A stretch of 64,000 nt of DNA from an uncultured Granulosicoccaceae bacterium (GCA_938007995.1 CALLLW010000056.1:1-64000); one strand, 5' to 3'. Positions 8,178-17,536 are shown, numbered from the stretch's first letter. Notes: generated by a model from the sequence alone, not told the origin. A program made the numbers and translations.

Positions 8178-9014
8178 CTATAAGTCCATACCAAGATACT
8201 GCTTTTCTATACTGAAAAAACTGTTACCAAGATTACCTACAGCACGATAAAAACCGGCGCCCGATGCTTCATCCAGCGCTGTGAAAAATTGATCTGACCA
8301 CGATCCAATGTGATCGTTAAAGAACTGCCGTTCGGTAGAAAAATCTATTTCATCCGCGAGTATTATTGCCGCCATTGCCTGGCACAGACTGGCTATGTGG
8401 TCTTCAGACTCAGCAACACCCTCTGCTCTTTCGAATCCAAGCCTGCGTAAATCTGCACGCAGCTGGCCCAGTGGTTTCTCCATCAAAAAGCCGGTCAGAT
8501 GCCATGACCCGTAGGGCACCACTTGACCCCGACCCAGGCCTATAAAAAGCTGATGGTATTCATCATCGATTTGTTGAAGGGTGTAATCATGTGCGGCCTT
8601 GCGAAGCACTGTCCATGCAAGATGCATTTGAGACTGAGGTTGCTCGATTTCAGGCAGGCTTCGGAGAACTTGCAGGTGTTCAGCGTTCAACGGGGCAGCC
8701 AGCAGTGCACCAAGAGAGTTATATAGATTGGAACGATCCGCTGCTGCGGCCAGTAGGTCGTGCATTTCTGCAGCACTGATCGCGGAGGGAGTGCCGGGTG
8801 AGGTACTACTGGCTGAGTTGTCTGCAGCAGTATTTCCGGCACGTGCATGCGCTTCAGGAGTGATCTCGATGAACGCCCCTTTTAAAGTAGATTTTTTATT
8901 ACTCACCGCTTCTGCCTGCACCAGCTGCCTCCGCTTTCCCCTAAAAGGAGTTTGCTCCAACTCATAAGCTTTTACCAGCCCTATGATGAAATCGTTAGAT
9001 TCAACGACTTTCAC
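8178..9014 (-). CDS. TorD-family chaperone for formate dehydrogenase maturation
   Basis: The C-terminal 190 residues have the all-helical TorD/DmsD fold signature, including EYHQLFIGLGRG, VVPYGSWHLTGF and SEDHIASLCQAM. Members of this family bind the Tat signal of molybdoenzymes and hold the apoprotein for cofactor insertion. Here the client is almost certainly FdhA, encoded two genes downstream. The first 85 residues are an unusual extension rich in Ala, Ser and Thr. The GTG start at 9014 has only a weak ribosome site, and no better internal start was found. Hence the true N-terminus is uncertain. Confidence 0.82.
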   Translation of the reverse strand: MKVVESNDFIIGLVKAYELEQTPFRGKRRQLVQAEAVSNKKSTLKGAFIEITPEAHARAGNTAADNSASSTSPGTPSAISAAEMHDLLAAAADRSNLYNSLGALLAAPLNAEHLQVLRSLPEIEQPQSQMHLAWTVLRKAAHDYTLQQIDDEYHQLFIGLGRGQVVPYGSWHLTGFLMEKPLGQLRADLRRLGFERAEGVAESEDHIASLCQAMAAIILADEIDFSTERQFFNDHIGSWSDQFFTALDEASGAGFYRAVGNLGNSFFSIEKQYLGMDL

Positions 9015-9063
9015 CTTACGTTTCGGTTATCAGTTTTTGCTTTCTCGATAACTATTGGTAACG

Positions 9064-10683
9064 CTATGTCTTGTGTACATCAATGCCTGTGGCATCCTGC
9101 TCGAATATATCTTTGACCCTGCAATCCTCACACATTTTGAGTCGCCGGGTAGCTTTGTCATCTTCAAACATCCAGTGACCGGCGAGTTTTGCCTGCATTC
9201 TGCCGATCATCTGCTGTGTTGCGAACGGCGTGTTACAAACAATACAGTTAAACGGTGTTTCTTCATTCAGCACACGGGGTTTTCGCGCATCTTCAGAGTT
9301 ATAAAGGTATCGCGAGCTAAGGGTTATGGCGGACTCCGGGCAGGCTTTTTCGCACATTCCACACTGCAGGCACTGACTTTCAATGAAGTTGAGTTGCGGC
9401 AAGGTGGCACCATCCTGCAACGCACTTGCGGGACACACAGTGACACAGGCTAAACATAAGGTGCAGGCATTAGTATCAACCAGCACTTGCCCAAATGGAG
9501 AATGGCGACCTAACTGGACAGAATCTAAATCGCATACGCTATGCGCTGCCAGATGATCGACCGAGTTTCTGATCATCTGTCGCTTGTCATTAAACGCCTT
9601 AAATGTCGCTATCGGAATACTTGCATAATCACGGCCAGCCAGTTGATTAATTTCTTCGGCACTGCCTGCATCAATCAGCACAATGCGATTTTCAAGTCCA
9701 AGGCCCTGCAAAATAGCATTGGCGGTAGTGCTTTGAGCCTGCAGGGCTCGAGCCGCACCACTCTCTGACGACGGAGCATCGACAGCAATAGCAGATACGC
9801 CATAGGCCATTGCACCAAACCAGAAATCCATGCCGACACTGGCTACCTCTTCGACTGCCAATGGCAATACTTTTTCCGATAGCGACGCACGTACAGATTC
9901 AAGTCGTGCCGCACCGGACTCGCCATCATGCAGCAACACCGTTGTCACCTGGTTCTGTTTATCTTTCAGCAGTGAAGTTAGCTGGGTAAGCGCATCGACA
10001 GGTGACGGATAGGCATAGCGGACTGCACCACTTGGACAATGAGTCGCACAGCTGCCACAGCCCTGACATAGATACGGCTCAATAGAAATACCATCACCCT
10101 GACTACTGATGGCACCGGTACCACAAACATCAAGGCAGTTAGTGCAGGCTGTGATGCTGCTTCTTGAGTGAGCACATATTGATGCGTTGTATTCAAAATA
10201 CTTTGGCTTCTCAAACTCTCCCTGCAGTTCTGCAAGCTCTGCTATTGCAGCTTCAATTTGTTTTTCATCAGCACCGGTTGCTTTGTATCCAAACGGCAAA
10301 ACCTCCTGCTGCAACATGGGATGCTCGCCTAAATCCAGCACCAGATCAAAACCACCCAGCAGTGAAACGCCTGCCAGCATAGCCAGTGAACCGGGAGAAT
10401 CCGGATCACCAATGGCACAATCAAAAGCACCAAGATAGCCTTTTAAAAGTATCGGATTGGCTTCAATGACAGTAACTCCGTCTTCGGTCGCCTGTTTGTT
10501 TATATCCATCGAACCAGGCACAGGAACCAACACAGTCTGCGCCGGGGTGTCTATTTGATCAGCCACTTCGAGAGCAAGGTCCAGCGGACCGATAACCAGA
10601 CAGTGCCCTCGTGACTGATAACCGATCAGTGATGTTGTCTGCACTGCATTGGAAGGAGTAAATTCAATCGGCGTGCTTGGCAT
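9064..10683 (-). CDS. Polyferredoxin-like 4Fe-4S protein of the fdh locus
   Basis: This 539-residue protein carries two pairs of 4Fe-4S ferredoxin motifs. One pair is near residues 178-215 (CTNCLDVCGTGA and CQGCGSCATHCPSG). The other is near 408-455 (CTLCLACVTVCPAS and CQCGMCEKACPES-like). Between them lies a region without cysteines. Two further CxxC pairs near the C-terminus (CIVC, CEDC) may bind another metal. Such proteins recur with DUF3305/DUF3306 genes next to proteobacterial formate dehydrogenases and may shuttle electrons during maturation. The exact role is unproven. It starts 21 bases after the DUF3306 gene. Confidence 0.83.
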   Translation of the reverse strand: MPSTPIEFTPSNAVQTTSLIGYQSRGHCLVIGPLDLALEVADQIDTPAQTVLVPVPGSMDINKQATEDGVTVIEANPILLKGYLGAFDCAIGDPDSPGSLAMLAGVSLLGGFDLVLDLGEHPMLQQEVLPFGYKATGADEKQIEAAIAELAELQGEFEKPKYFEYNASICAHSRSSITACTNCLDVCGTGAISSQGDGISIEPYLCQGCGSCATHCPSGAVRYAYPSPVDALTQLTSLLKDKQNQVTTVLLHDGESGAARLESVRASLSEKVLPLAVEEVASVGMDFWFGAMAYGVSAIAVDAPSSESGAARALQAQSTTANAILQGLGLENRIVLIDAGSAEEINQLAGRDYASIPIATFKAFNDKRQMIRNSVDHLAAHSVCDLDSVQLGRHSPFGQVLVDTNACTLCLACVTVCPASALQDGATLPQLNFIESQCLQCGMCEKACPESAITLSSRYLYNSEDARKPRVLNEETPFNCIVCNTPFATQQMIGRMQAKLAGHWMFEDDKATRRLKMCEDCRVKDIFEQDATGIDVHKT

Positions 10684-10704
10684 TAGTTTTCCAGCTGTAC
10701 TTTG

Positions 10705-11487
10705 CTATGCGTTTTTCGATGATTTTTCAGTGGCCGTAATCGCGACTTCACTATCTGACTGACACTCTGTTTCTGATTGTACGTGCTCATCTCTTACAGA
10801 TAACCCGGGTGTTGCAGATAACCCGGGTGAAGTACCCTCTACTGTTTCAACAGATTCCGGCTTGACGTGCTCTGACTCTACACTTTCTTGAGGTTCGGAC
10901 TTCGCACTCTCATCAAGGGATTGATTATCTTCCGACTGTTGAGCGATTTCCGCTAGGCGTTGTTCTTCTTCAAGTGCTGCAATGCGGGCTTTTTCCTTGC
11001 GCCGCGCATGGTATTTCATATCAGAGGTAACGGTATCGCCAAGTGGTTCGAAGTTGGTGAAATCATCATCGTAGTCATCAAGCCCGTCACGCGCATTAAA
11101 CTTACCGCTGAAAAACAGTTTTTTTAGCGCCTTGTTCCGCAGCTCTTTACTCACCCCTTCGGAAAAGAAGGGACTAAAGTCACTGTTGCCGTCAAGTGTT
11201 TCAATGTCTGGCATTTCAGCATCTGTCAGCACGGGCTGATCTATGGCTTCAGGCGTTACTGCACCATCAGCCGGGCAATCAAGATCTGACGGACTATCTG
11301 CAGACACCGGAGATAACAGTTCAGTATCAGCAGTAGTGTGCACCTCTGCATTTACATCACTCTTACGACGCGACCATCGACTCAGAAAACCGCCTTCACT
11401 TTCTTCGCTGCTATGCTGCTTGTCAGAAGCCTCTACAGCAGCAGTTGTAGATTTGTCAGTTGATTGGTTTTCGTGCGAACGATTCAT
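10705..11487 (-). CDS. DUF3306 protein of the fdh locus
   Basis: A very acidic, low-complexity 260-residue protein. The recognisable core is FLSRWSRRK near residue 34 and FSPFFSEGVSKELRNKALKK with KFNARDGLDDYDDDF around residues 103-145, as in DUF3306 proteins adjoining formate dehydrogenase genes. The C-terminal 100 residues are Ser/Glu-rich and probably disordered. It starts with a strong GGGGGAGAGG-type ribosome site and overlaps the DUF3305 gene by 32 bases. Function unknown; restricted co-occurrence suggests a maturation or regulatory role. Confidence 0.78.
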   Translation of the reverse strand: MNRSHENQSTDKSTTAAVEASDKQHSSEESEGGFLSRWSRRKSDVNAEVHTTADTELLSPVSADSPSDLDCPADGAVTPEAIDQPVLTDAEMPDIETLDGNSDFSPFFSEGVSKELRNKALKKLFFSGKFNARDGLDDYDDDFTNFEPLGDTVTSDMKYHARRKEKARIAALEEEQRLAEIAQQSEDNQSLDESAKSEPQESVESEHVKPESVETVEGTSPGLSATPGLSVRDEHVQSETECQSDSEVAITATEKSSKNA

Positions 11488-12043
11488 CCTCTCCCCCGTG
11501 CCACTGCTTGCGCTTACGTCGCTTTTTTTCTGCTGGCGTATAGTTTTCCAATATAAAACGCTCCAAAGCCAGGTAGATTTTCTGCGGCATTGGTGTGCTC
11601 AGTATGGTGTCATCTGCTTCCTGATAAGCCATCGCTTCATCATAATCTGCTGTGACCAGTATCGGCGCAAACTGTCCGTCTTCATCATCCTGACAAACAA
11701 CAAAAATTTCCTGCTGTTCACCTATCAGCGTATGCCAGTAGCTTTGCCCGCCATCACGATAGAACTCAAGCGTAAACCCGGTCCACAACACATCAAGCTG
11801 ATCCTGTGTTTCGGTGATGACAGTTTTTTCAAGCACTGCGGCACGCCTGCCTGACAGCACCTCTGTCTCAGGCTGTCCACGCACCACTAACTCGCGTAAC
11901 GACCAGACCGGCAGTTTTATTTCTGAAGTTTTACCGGCAGCTAAAATACGGTGAGTGCGAGTAAGCATGACACCAACCTCAAACACGGGTGCACGGCGTC
12001 GCTCAATTAATAATCCGTCTTCCACACCAGCCTCCTCATTCAT
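11456..12043 (-). CDS. DUF3305 protein of the fdh locus
   Basis: This 195-residue soluble protein looks like the DUF3305 family, which nearly always sits beside DUF3306 and formate dehydrogenase genes. Recognisable stretches are VFEVGVMLTRTHR, LPVWSLRELVV, LEFYRDGGQSYWH and CQDDEDGQFAPILVTADYDEA. No catalytic motif is apparent. The ATG at 12043 is preceded by GGGGAA seven bases upstream and is preferred to the open-frame start at 12115. It is the first gene of the leftward fdh operon and divergent from fdhD, so both are likely controlled from the same intergenic region. Confidence 0.78.
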   Translation of the reverse strand: MNEEAGVEDGLLIERRRAPVFEVGVMLTRTHRILAAGKTSEIKLPVWSLRELVVRGQPETEVLSGRRAAVLEKTVITETQDQLDVLWTGFTLEFYRDGGQSYWHTLIGEQQEIFVVCQDDEDGQFAPILVTADYDEAMAYQEADDTILSTPMPQKIYLALERFILENYTPAEKKRRKRKQWHGGEDESFARKPIN

Positions 12044-12418
12044 ATACGCTTCCCCATAAGCATTGACAACACAACTGCAATTCCAATCACACCACCAGAC
12101 AGCCACCACCTGCACACCATCGTGAAGCGGATAGCAGACAAATGCAAACCAGCCACGGCAGAAGTCGATCTAACCAGGCTACAGGCACAGGCCATTGCTG
12201 CCGCCACCGACCGGAAAATCTGCACCAAAGCTGTGATTCACCTCAAGGGCATACAATAATTTTGCGCTGGAAAACCTGCGCAAACCGGCCGTGGGACCGC
12301 GGAAGTCACTGTCAGCCTGTGATAACCTGTCGGCCAGACATACCAGACAACGGCAAGTCAACGCCGGACAACAAGGCACTTTTACGTGGGACAAAACGAC
12401 CAGCTGTACCGGCCAGAG
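12044..12418. promoter_or_regulatory. Divergent promoter region between the fdh operon and fdhD
   Basis: About 340-375 bases separate the DUF3305 and fdhD start codons. Open frames crossing it on both strands resemble nothing known and lack ribosome sites. It should hold the promoters of both units, but I cannot point to a convincing -35/-10 pair. A TTGACA at about 12062 on the plus strand has no good -10. Confidence 0.45.
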
Positions 12419-13276
12419 ATGAGCCAATCGGGCCTGCGCCCGACACACCCGGTGACAGTCATCAACGAGTATGGCGAACAGTCCGAGGCGCATATTCCCG
12501 GCGAATTTCCACTGACCATACGCATTGACGATACCGAGATCGTCACATTGATGACTCTCGGGTCTCAGCCAGAAGCCCTCACGCTGGGTTATGTGCGCAA
12601 TCAGAAACTGATCGAATCAATCGAAGAAATCCTGTCGATCCACGTTGACTGGGATCGTGAACTGGTCAGCGTTGAGACACGCGCCGGCAATGGTATTGAA
12701 GACTGGCAGGAAAAGCTGAACCGCAAAATTGTAACCAGCGGCTGCGGCCAGGGCACTATTTTCAGTTGCACCATCGATAAACTTTACGAAGTTATTCTGC
12801 CCAGGGCTAACATCAAACAATCTGAACTCTACGAAATGATCCGTGAAGTCGGAAAACTGAATGACATCTATAGAAGCGCTGGTGCCGTTCATGGTTGTGC
12901 CTTATGCCACGGCACTCAGTCTCTGATACATGTTGAAGATGTTGGCAGACACAATGCAGCTGATGCGGTCTCCGGTTATATGTGGCTCGAAGGCATGGAT
13001 GGCTCTGACAAGATTTTCTATACCACCGGTCGCCTGACATCAGAGATCGTTATGAAGACTGCTTTTATGGGCATACCTGCACTGGTATCGAGATCTGGTG
13101 TCACACACATGGGTCTTGAGCTTGCGGAACATCTTGGCTTAACCATGATTGCTCGAGCCAAAGGCAAACACTTTCTGGTTTACCATGGCGCTGACAACGT
13201 TGAGCTTGATGCAATCCCACAGAAACGTATTGTGCCGCCACCCACCAAGGGTATGCTGGACTTAAAAACCAGCTAA
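12419..13276 (+). CDS. fdhD: FdhD sulfurtransferase for formate dehydrogenase cofactor
   Basis: FdhD transfers sulfur from a cysteine desulfurase to the Mo-bis-MGD cofactor before insertion into FdhA, without which the enzyme is inactive. The protein has the hallmark VHGCALCHG, whose two cysteines (CxxC) carry the persulfide, plus VTSGCGQGTIFS, EDVGRHNAADAVSGY and SRSGVTHMG. Length is about 285 residues, close to E. coli FdhD (277). The ATG at 12419 gives a natural N-terminus. A GTG at 12386 in the same frame is possible, and neither has a strong ribosome site. It is divergent from the fdh operon it serves. Confidence 0.93.
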   Translation: MSQSGLRPTHPVTVINEYGEQSEAHIPGEFPLTIRIDDTEIVTLMTLGSQPEALTLGYVRNQKLIESIEEILSIHVDWDRELVSVETRAGNGIEDWQEKLNRKIVTSGCGQGTIFSCTIDKLYEVILPRANIKQSELYEMIREVGKLNDIYRSAGAVHGCALCHGTQSLIHVEDVGRHNAADAVSGYMWLEGMDGSDKIFYTTGRLTSEIVMKTAFMGIPALVSRSGVTHMGLELAEHLGLTMIARAKGKHFLVYHGADNVELDAIPQKRIVPPPTKGMLDLKTS

Positions 13277-13360
13277 CACCTTAATTTGAGTTCATTGAAC
13301 AGCACCCACCACTCCGCTTTACCGCTGTGATCGATTTTATTGCGGCACTGGACTATTGCA

Positions 13361-14665
13361 ATGGCTAATATTGACTTCGCTAAACGCGTTTACGATCACA
13401 CCTTCAAGATGGATCCGATTGTACGCAGCATACTCGATACCGATGTATACAAACTGCTGATGTTACAAACCATTCTGCAGGAATGGAGCGACATACCGGT
13501 AACGTTCTCACTAATCAATCGCAGCAAAACAGTGCGACTTGCTGAAGAAATCGATGAAACCGAATTAAGAGAGCAGCTTGAATATGCACGCACATTAAAG
13601 CTCACCAAAAAAGAAAACATCTGGCTTGCCGGTAATACTTTTTATGGCAAAGAGCGACTGTTCAATGCAGAGTTTTTACATTGGCTTAAAGAGTATCAAC
13701 TGCCGGAGTTTGAGCTCACCAGGCAGGACGGCCAGTACATCATTGATATACATGGCACATGGGCTGAAACCTCGCTGTGGGAAATACCTCTGCTAACGAT
13801 AATCAGTGAGCTGCGTTCCCGTGCTGCAATGCGTGGCATGGGCAGGTTTGAAGTCGATGTTACCTATGCCCGTGCAAAAGCCAAAATGTGGGAGAAAGTA
13901 CTACGATTAAAGCAGCTGCCCAACCTTAGAATAGCTGACTTCGGTACTCGCAGGCGGCACAGCTTCCTGTGGCAGCGATGGTGTGTTGATGCGCTAAAGG
14001 AAGGCCTGAACGATAACTTTATCGGCACCAGTAATGTTTTGTTGGCAATGGACCATGATCTCGAAGCAATCGGTACCAATGCACACGAACTGCCCATGGC
14101 TGCTGCTACTTTATCTAACAACGATCAGGAGCTGGCCCGCAGTCCATTCCAGGTCCTTGAACGCTGGCAGAAGACCTACGACAGCAACTTGCTTATTGTT
14201 CTACCTGACACTTACGGCACAACACGCTTTCTTAAAGATGCGCCCGACTGGGTCGCCGACTGGAAGGGTTTTCGAATTGATTCAAAAGGCCCTATCGAAG
14301 GCGGCGAGGAAATTATTGCCTGGTGGAAAAGCAAAGGCATTGACCCAAAAGAAAAGCTGATTATCTTCTCAGACGGCCTGGACATAGAAACGATCGAATC
14401 CACTTATCATCACTTCAATGGCCGTGTGCGCATGAGCTTTGGCTGGGGCACTAACCTCACCAACGACTTTCGCGACTGTGCACCGTATGAAAACGAAAAC
14501 CTTCGCGCTTTCTCGGTTGTAGTGAAGCTAACCTCCGCCAATAACCAGCCCACGGTAAAACTGTCTGACAATCTGGCCAAAGCCACCGGACCACAAAAAG
14601 AGATCGATCGGTATCTGAAAGTTTTCGGGCAGGAAAATAGAACTGAAATCGAAGTAGAGGTTTAA
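13361..14665 (+). CDS. pncB: Nicotinate phosphoribosyltransferase
   Basis: Salvages nicotinate into nicotinate mononucleotide for NAD synthesis, using PRPP and ATP hydrolysis. The protein has the family's opening [15 protein letters not shown], the central FGTRRRHSF and the phosphorylatable-histidine region [13 protein letters not shown]. Further pieces are [13 protein letters not shown] and SDGLD with [10 protein letters not shown], which lines the PRPP site. About 434 residues, standard for PncB. The ATG at 13361 lacks a clear ribosome site; a TTG at 13340 is an alternative. It follows fdhD by 84 bases on the same strand but is functionally independent. Confidence 0.94.
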   Translation: MANIDFAKRVYDHTFKMDPIVRSILDTDVYKLLMLQTILQEWSDIPVTFSLINRSKTVRLAEEIDETELREQLEYARTLKLTKKENIWLAGNTFYGKERLFNAEFLHWLKEYQLPEFELTRQDGQYIIDIHGTWAETSLWEIPLLTIISELRSRAAMRGMGRFEVDVTYARAKAKMWEKVLRLKQLPNLRIADFGTRRRHSFLWQRWCVDALKEGLNDNFIGTSNVLLAMDHDLEAIGTNAHELPMAAATLSNNDQELARSPFQVLERWQKTYDSNLLIVLPDTYGTTRFLKDAPDWVADWKGFRIDSKGPIEGGEEIIAWWKSKGIDPKEKLIIFSDGLDIETIESTYHHFNGRVRMSFGWGTNLTNDFRDCAPYENENLRAFSVVVKLTSANNQPTVKLSDNLAKATGPQKEIDRYLKVFGQENRTEIEVEV

Positions 14666-14722
14666 AGGATGCGGCCTGGTCTGGCAGTAACAGGCACTGC
14701 AAAGATTTTCTCGATCAGATAA

Positions 14723-15205
14723 CTATCGACTGGCGCGCAGCATCCGGTTGCGCCTTGCTACACCCAAAGCATGTTTACGCTCAATACGCGATACTACCGG
14801 GGCAAGGAACATCAGCAGCAGTGCTGCCAACCAGAAAAAATACCCTGAACGTAAAGCCACTTGATCATTCAGCGTAACCAGTACGCCGGTGTAGGCAGCC
14901 GCAACGATGAATAAGAGACTAATCCACCAAAACCACTTGAGTGACGTCACTTTGGTTGGTGAAAACACCAGCAATGCCCAGAAAATAAAAACAAAATTGG
15001 CGGCAGCTGACATAAGCGCAATAAAGTGAGAGATAAAACTGCTGAGCGACACTGGTGAAAACAACCCCGCAGTACCGTAGCGCAGCGCAGAGATAAACGC
15101 CTGTATACCCGAAAGACTTTTGGCATCACCGAACGTCACAGTCGCCATGAATAGCGAAGTGCCAAACAAAAATGCTGCTATGCCAAATACAATTTTTCCG
15201 ATCAT
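14723..15205 (-). CDS. Four-helix inner-membrane protein, unknown function
   Basis: About 160 residues with four hydrophobic helices: near residues 3-22, 55-80, 90-110 and 125-145 from the ATG at 15205. It ends in a basic tail rich in Arg. The layout is TM-loop-TM-TM-TM, but I do not recognise the family. An open frame continues to 15316, but the extra part is polar and has no ribosome site. Converges with pncB. Confidence 0.55.
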   Translation of the reverse strand: MIGKIVFGIAAFLFGTSLFMATVTFGDAKSLSGIQAFISALRYGTAGLFSPVSLSSFISHFIALMSAAANFVFIFWALLVFSPTKVTSLKWFWWISLLFIVAAAYTGVLVTLNDQVALRSGYFFWLAALLLMFLAPVVSRIERKHALGVARRNRMLRASR

Positions 15206-15643
15206 TTGTGTGGTATCCGCCGGAGCGTTCCGGGTTCTTTTACCCTGCCGTATGGTGTCGGCATCCTGCCAAAATAGTTTAACCGCAACGAATCGCTGCT
15301 GAATCGGGCGCGTCACGGATTACTGGCCGGTCGGTGTGGAGCTGCTTGTTGAAACGCCCCATTGTGCGCGCCCCCGCTGCCGCAGCCTCACCAGAGAATA
15401 TGGGGCGTGCGCAGAGCACCACAAGCCTGCCAACAATGCTGGCTGTCAATGTCAGATTTCCACTGAACACGGCTGCTCAAACCAGCATCAGTACCCGCAG
15501 CAGCACTAGGAACATGCAACACTGGGACAATGGCAAAAATCAGCAGTTCAGTTGGTCTAATTTATCGGCCTTTGTAATCGGCCTTTGTAATCGGTGAGGT
15601 TTAGCATTCTGCTTCACCTGATTTACAACCATCTTTTGCCGGA
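15206..15643. other. Intergenic stretch with a 13-bp direct repeat
   Basis: No convincing gene lies in this 438-base gap. Open frames on both strands are Ala/Ser-rich and look non-coding. At 15564-15594 the unit ATCGGCCTTTGTA occurs twice in tandem, followed by a partial third copy (ATCGG). The promoter of the four-helix membrane gene should lie near 15210-15300, but no clear consensus was found. Confidence 0.45.
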
Positions 15644-16129
15644 CTAACGACTGGCTTCAGTTTCCGCAGGCTCATTCGGATATCGCGCCTCAAAACGCGT
15701 TTTTTCCTGCACCACATACTGGTAAAAAGGATCACGCTCCAGCCGCGCAATGTATTCAGCCCAGGCACCTTTTGAGCGCTGCCAGCTTTGAATTCCGTCA
15801 ACTGATTCCGGCAGTGCAGCACCCAGAACGGCTTCTTCTGTCACTGACTCTGCCTGCACTGTATATACAGCTGCAGAAGCAACAGCACGATTCCACCTGT
15901 CAGAAAACCCGTTCACCAACGCGGCACCAAAAACGCAGGCACCAACAACAAAACAACAAACCAGTTTATAGTGTGACCGGAAAGCACCAGACGATGTTGA
16001 ACCCTGGGCATGTTTAACTGCCAGCTGCACCTTGTCACTGACTTCATCAGGTATAGACGGGCAGGCGTCATTGAAAAGCCGCTGAAGATCTTCATCGATA
16101 GAACTTTTAATGCTAACCACATTATCCAT
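15644..16129 (-). CDS. Single-pass membrane protein paired with a sigma factor, possible anti-sigma factor
   Basis: A 161-residue protein with a cytosolic N-terminal segment of about 50 residues, one transmembrane helix (LVCCFVVGACVFGAALVNGF, about residues 55-74) and a periplasmic C-terminal half. It begins inside the sigma-factor gene with an ATGGATAA overlap (8 bases), a strong sign of coupled translation. The topology and pairing fit an anti-sigma factor, but the HxxxCxxC zinc motif of common anti-sigma factors is absent and I cannot assign a family. The C-terminal part has the sequence QRSKGAWAEYIARLERDPF. Confidence 0.6.
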   Translation of the reverse strand: MDNVVSIKSSIDEDLQRLFNDACPSIPDEVSDKVQLAVKHAQGSTSSGAFRSHYKLVCCFVVGACVFGAALVNGFSDRWNRAVASAAVYTVQAESVTEEAVLGAALPESVDGIQSWQRSKGAWAEYIARLERDPFYQYVVQEKTRFEARYPNEPAETEASR

Positions 16130-16799
16130 TAAATCGATCTCCGTGAGCCTGAGCCATCGGTACTTTCTGACGGAGCAGAATCGACGCTTCGCGAGCAATT
16201 CGATCAACGGTAGATTTGCTCACATCGATGAACTCGGCAATATCCTGATTCGACATCGAAAAGCAAAACCGCAGCAACACCACTTCTTTCTGCTCCGCTG
16301 ACATAATCTTTATCACTTCAATCAACGGATGGTCAATCAACGGATGGTTGTTAGTTTTTTCGACTACGGGCGTATCGATAGACACGGTGGACTGAGTTGC
16401 TGCCGCCGTTTTAGAGGGTTCGTTATTAGCCAGAAAATCAGCCATCGTCACCACCGTTGAGTCCCGCGATACGGACCTTAAGTTATCCGGATCACGATCC
16501 AGTGAATGCAGTCGAAGGTGATCGTGCAATCTCGCCCAGGCAGAATGGTGCAGCCAGTCGCAAAAATTTATATCGTGGGTGTAGCGCAAACGGCCTCGCA
16601 CCACAGTCATCCATACATCGTGAAACAGCTCTGCCGCCAGCACCTTATCAGCATGGGTGCCAAAGTAAAAAAAACGATAAACAGAAGCGCTGTGACGCTT
16701 GTAAAGAAGATCAAATCCTTCGGGATCACCCGCAGCAAATGACATCATCAATGCGCTGTCTGACTGCTGCAGATTTTTGGTTTTGCTATGTGATTGCAT
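16122..16799 (-). CDS. ECF-type RNA polymerase sigma factor
   Basis: Region 2 is visible in DPEGFDLLYKRHSASVYRFF with AELFHDVWMTVVRG. Region 4 is visible in MSAEQKEVVLLRFCFSMSNQDIAEFIDVSKSTVDRI (shown only in part), a helix-turn-helix that would read the -35 element. The linker between the two regions is unusually long, about 75 residues and Thr/Ser/Asn-rich. The ATG at 16799 is chosen; the frame is open to 16964 but the extra residues are atypical. It overlaps the membrane protein gene by eight bases, forming a likely sigma/anti-sigma pair. The signal sensed is unknown. Confidence 0.8.
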   Translation of the reverse strand: MQSHSKTKNLQQSDSALMMSFAAGDPEGFDLLYKRHSASVYRFFYFGTHADKVLAAELFHDVWMTVVRGRLRYTHDINFCDWLHHSAWARLHDHLRLHSLDRDPDNLRSVSRDSTVVTMADFLANNEPSKTAAATQSTVSIDTPVVEKTNNHPLIDHPLIEVIKIMSAEQKEVVLLRFCFSMSNQDIAEFIDVSKSTVDRIAREASILLRQKVPMAQAHGDRFNG

Positions 16800-17082
16800 C
16801 AGAGATTGGCAAAGCCCTCGATTGCCCGACTGTTTCTCGCCGGTTGGTGTAACAATGCAATCCACCGGCCATGCCGACCAATCAAACCGACATAATCCCG
16901 TTTTAGCTGCCTGCGACACAGACAAAAAGTTCAAACACCCGCTTCGCAGCAAAGCACTAAACAAAGGAATCTAATTACGCGGTTTGCGCTGCCTCTCTAC
17001 TAAATTGACATACCCTCAGGACTCTACAGCGATTAAAGTGAGCGTCTCTATTAACCAACCCATGAGACTAGAGAGGCAACCA

Positions 17083-17313
17083 ATGAAAAACCTTGCACGC
17101 ATTACCTTAGCCAGTTCGATTTTATTCGTCATAAGTGGATGCCAAACCATTCAGGGATACCTGCCCGACACGAGTCAAAAGACGTTTACCGCACCCTCGT
17201 TTTATGGCAAAGAGCTGCCATCAGGCTTTGTGTCAGAAGCGCACGGAAAAAATGCAGACAACGGCCACCGATTTCGCGGTTATCACATTGGCAAAAGACA
17301 TTGGGACTTTTAA
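17083..17313 (+). CDS. Small lipoprotein, possibly frameshifted
   Basis: A 76-residue protein with a lipoprotein signal (MKNLARITLASSILFVISGC, lipobox ISGC at Cys20) and a GAGAGG ribosome site about eight bases upstream. The C-terminal part of this frame (GHRFRGYHIGKRHWDF) is less protein-like than the overlapping +1 frame, which reads TATDFAVITLAKDIGTFKQAF and continues to 17377. One indel near 17250 would therefore join a longer protein. Function unknown. A strong terminator follows at 17463. Confidence 0.55.
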   Translation: MKNLARITLASSILFVISGCQTIQGYLPDTSQKTFTAPSFYGKELPSGFVSEAHGKNADNGHRFRGYHIGKRHWDF

Positions 17314-17462
17314 GCAGGCGTTCAGCCTGTTACATGAAGCCGCCAACCCGAGTCATGTGTCGAAGTCATCTGTCTAAGTCATCTGGCAGGGAAAAAAGAT
17401 TGCAGTTCAGGATCGATTAAGAGTGAAAATTATAGTGTGGTAATCGCAGTACCACCCCTGTT

Positions 17463-17504
17463 CGGCGAGACAATTCTTCCCTGTGATTGTCTCGCCGTTT
17501 TTTT
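17463..17504 (+). terminator. Intrinsic terminator
   Basis: CGGCGAGACAAT (17463-17474) is exactly complementary to ATTGTCTCGCCG (17486-17497), a 12-bp stem with an 11-base loop, followed directly by seven T. It terminates plus-strand transcription coming from the small lipoprotein gene before the convergent transporter gene. Confidence 0.9.
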
Positions 17505-17536
17505 CTTCTTTACGCTACATTGTTAGATTTAGCGCA

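Noticed and set aside
12142-12528. Open frames on both strands between the fdh operon and fdhD
   Set aside because: They overlap fdhD in another frame, have unnatural composition and lack ribosome sites.
15279-15597. Antisense frames of Ala/Ser-rich composition
   Set aside because: Both strands are open, which reflects low stop density; neither looks like a protein family.
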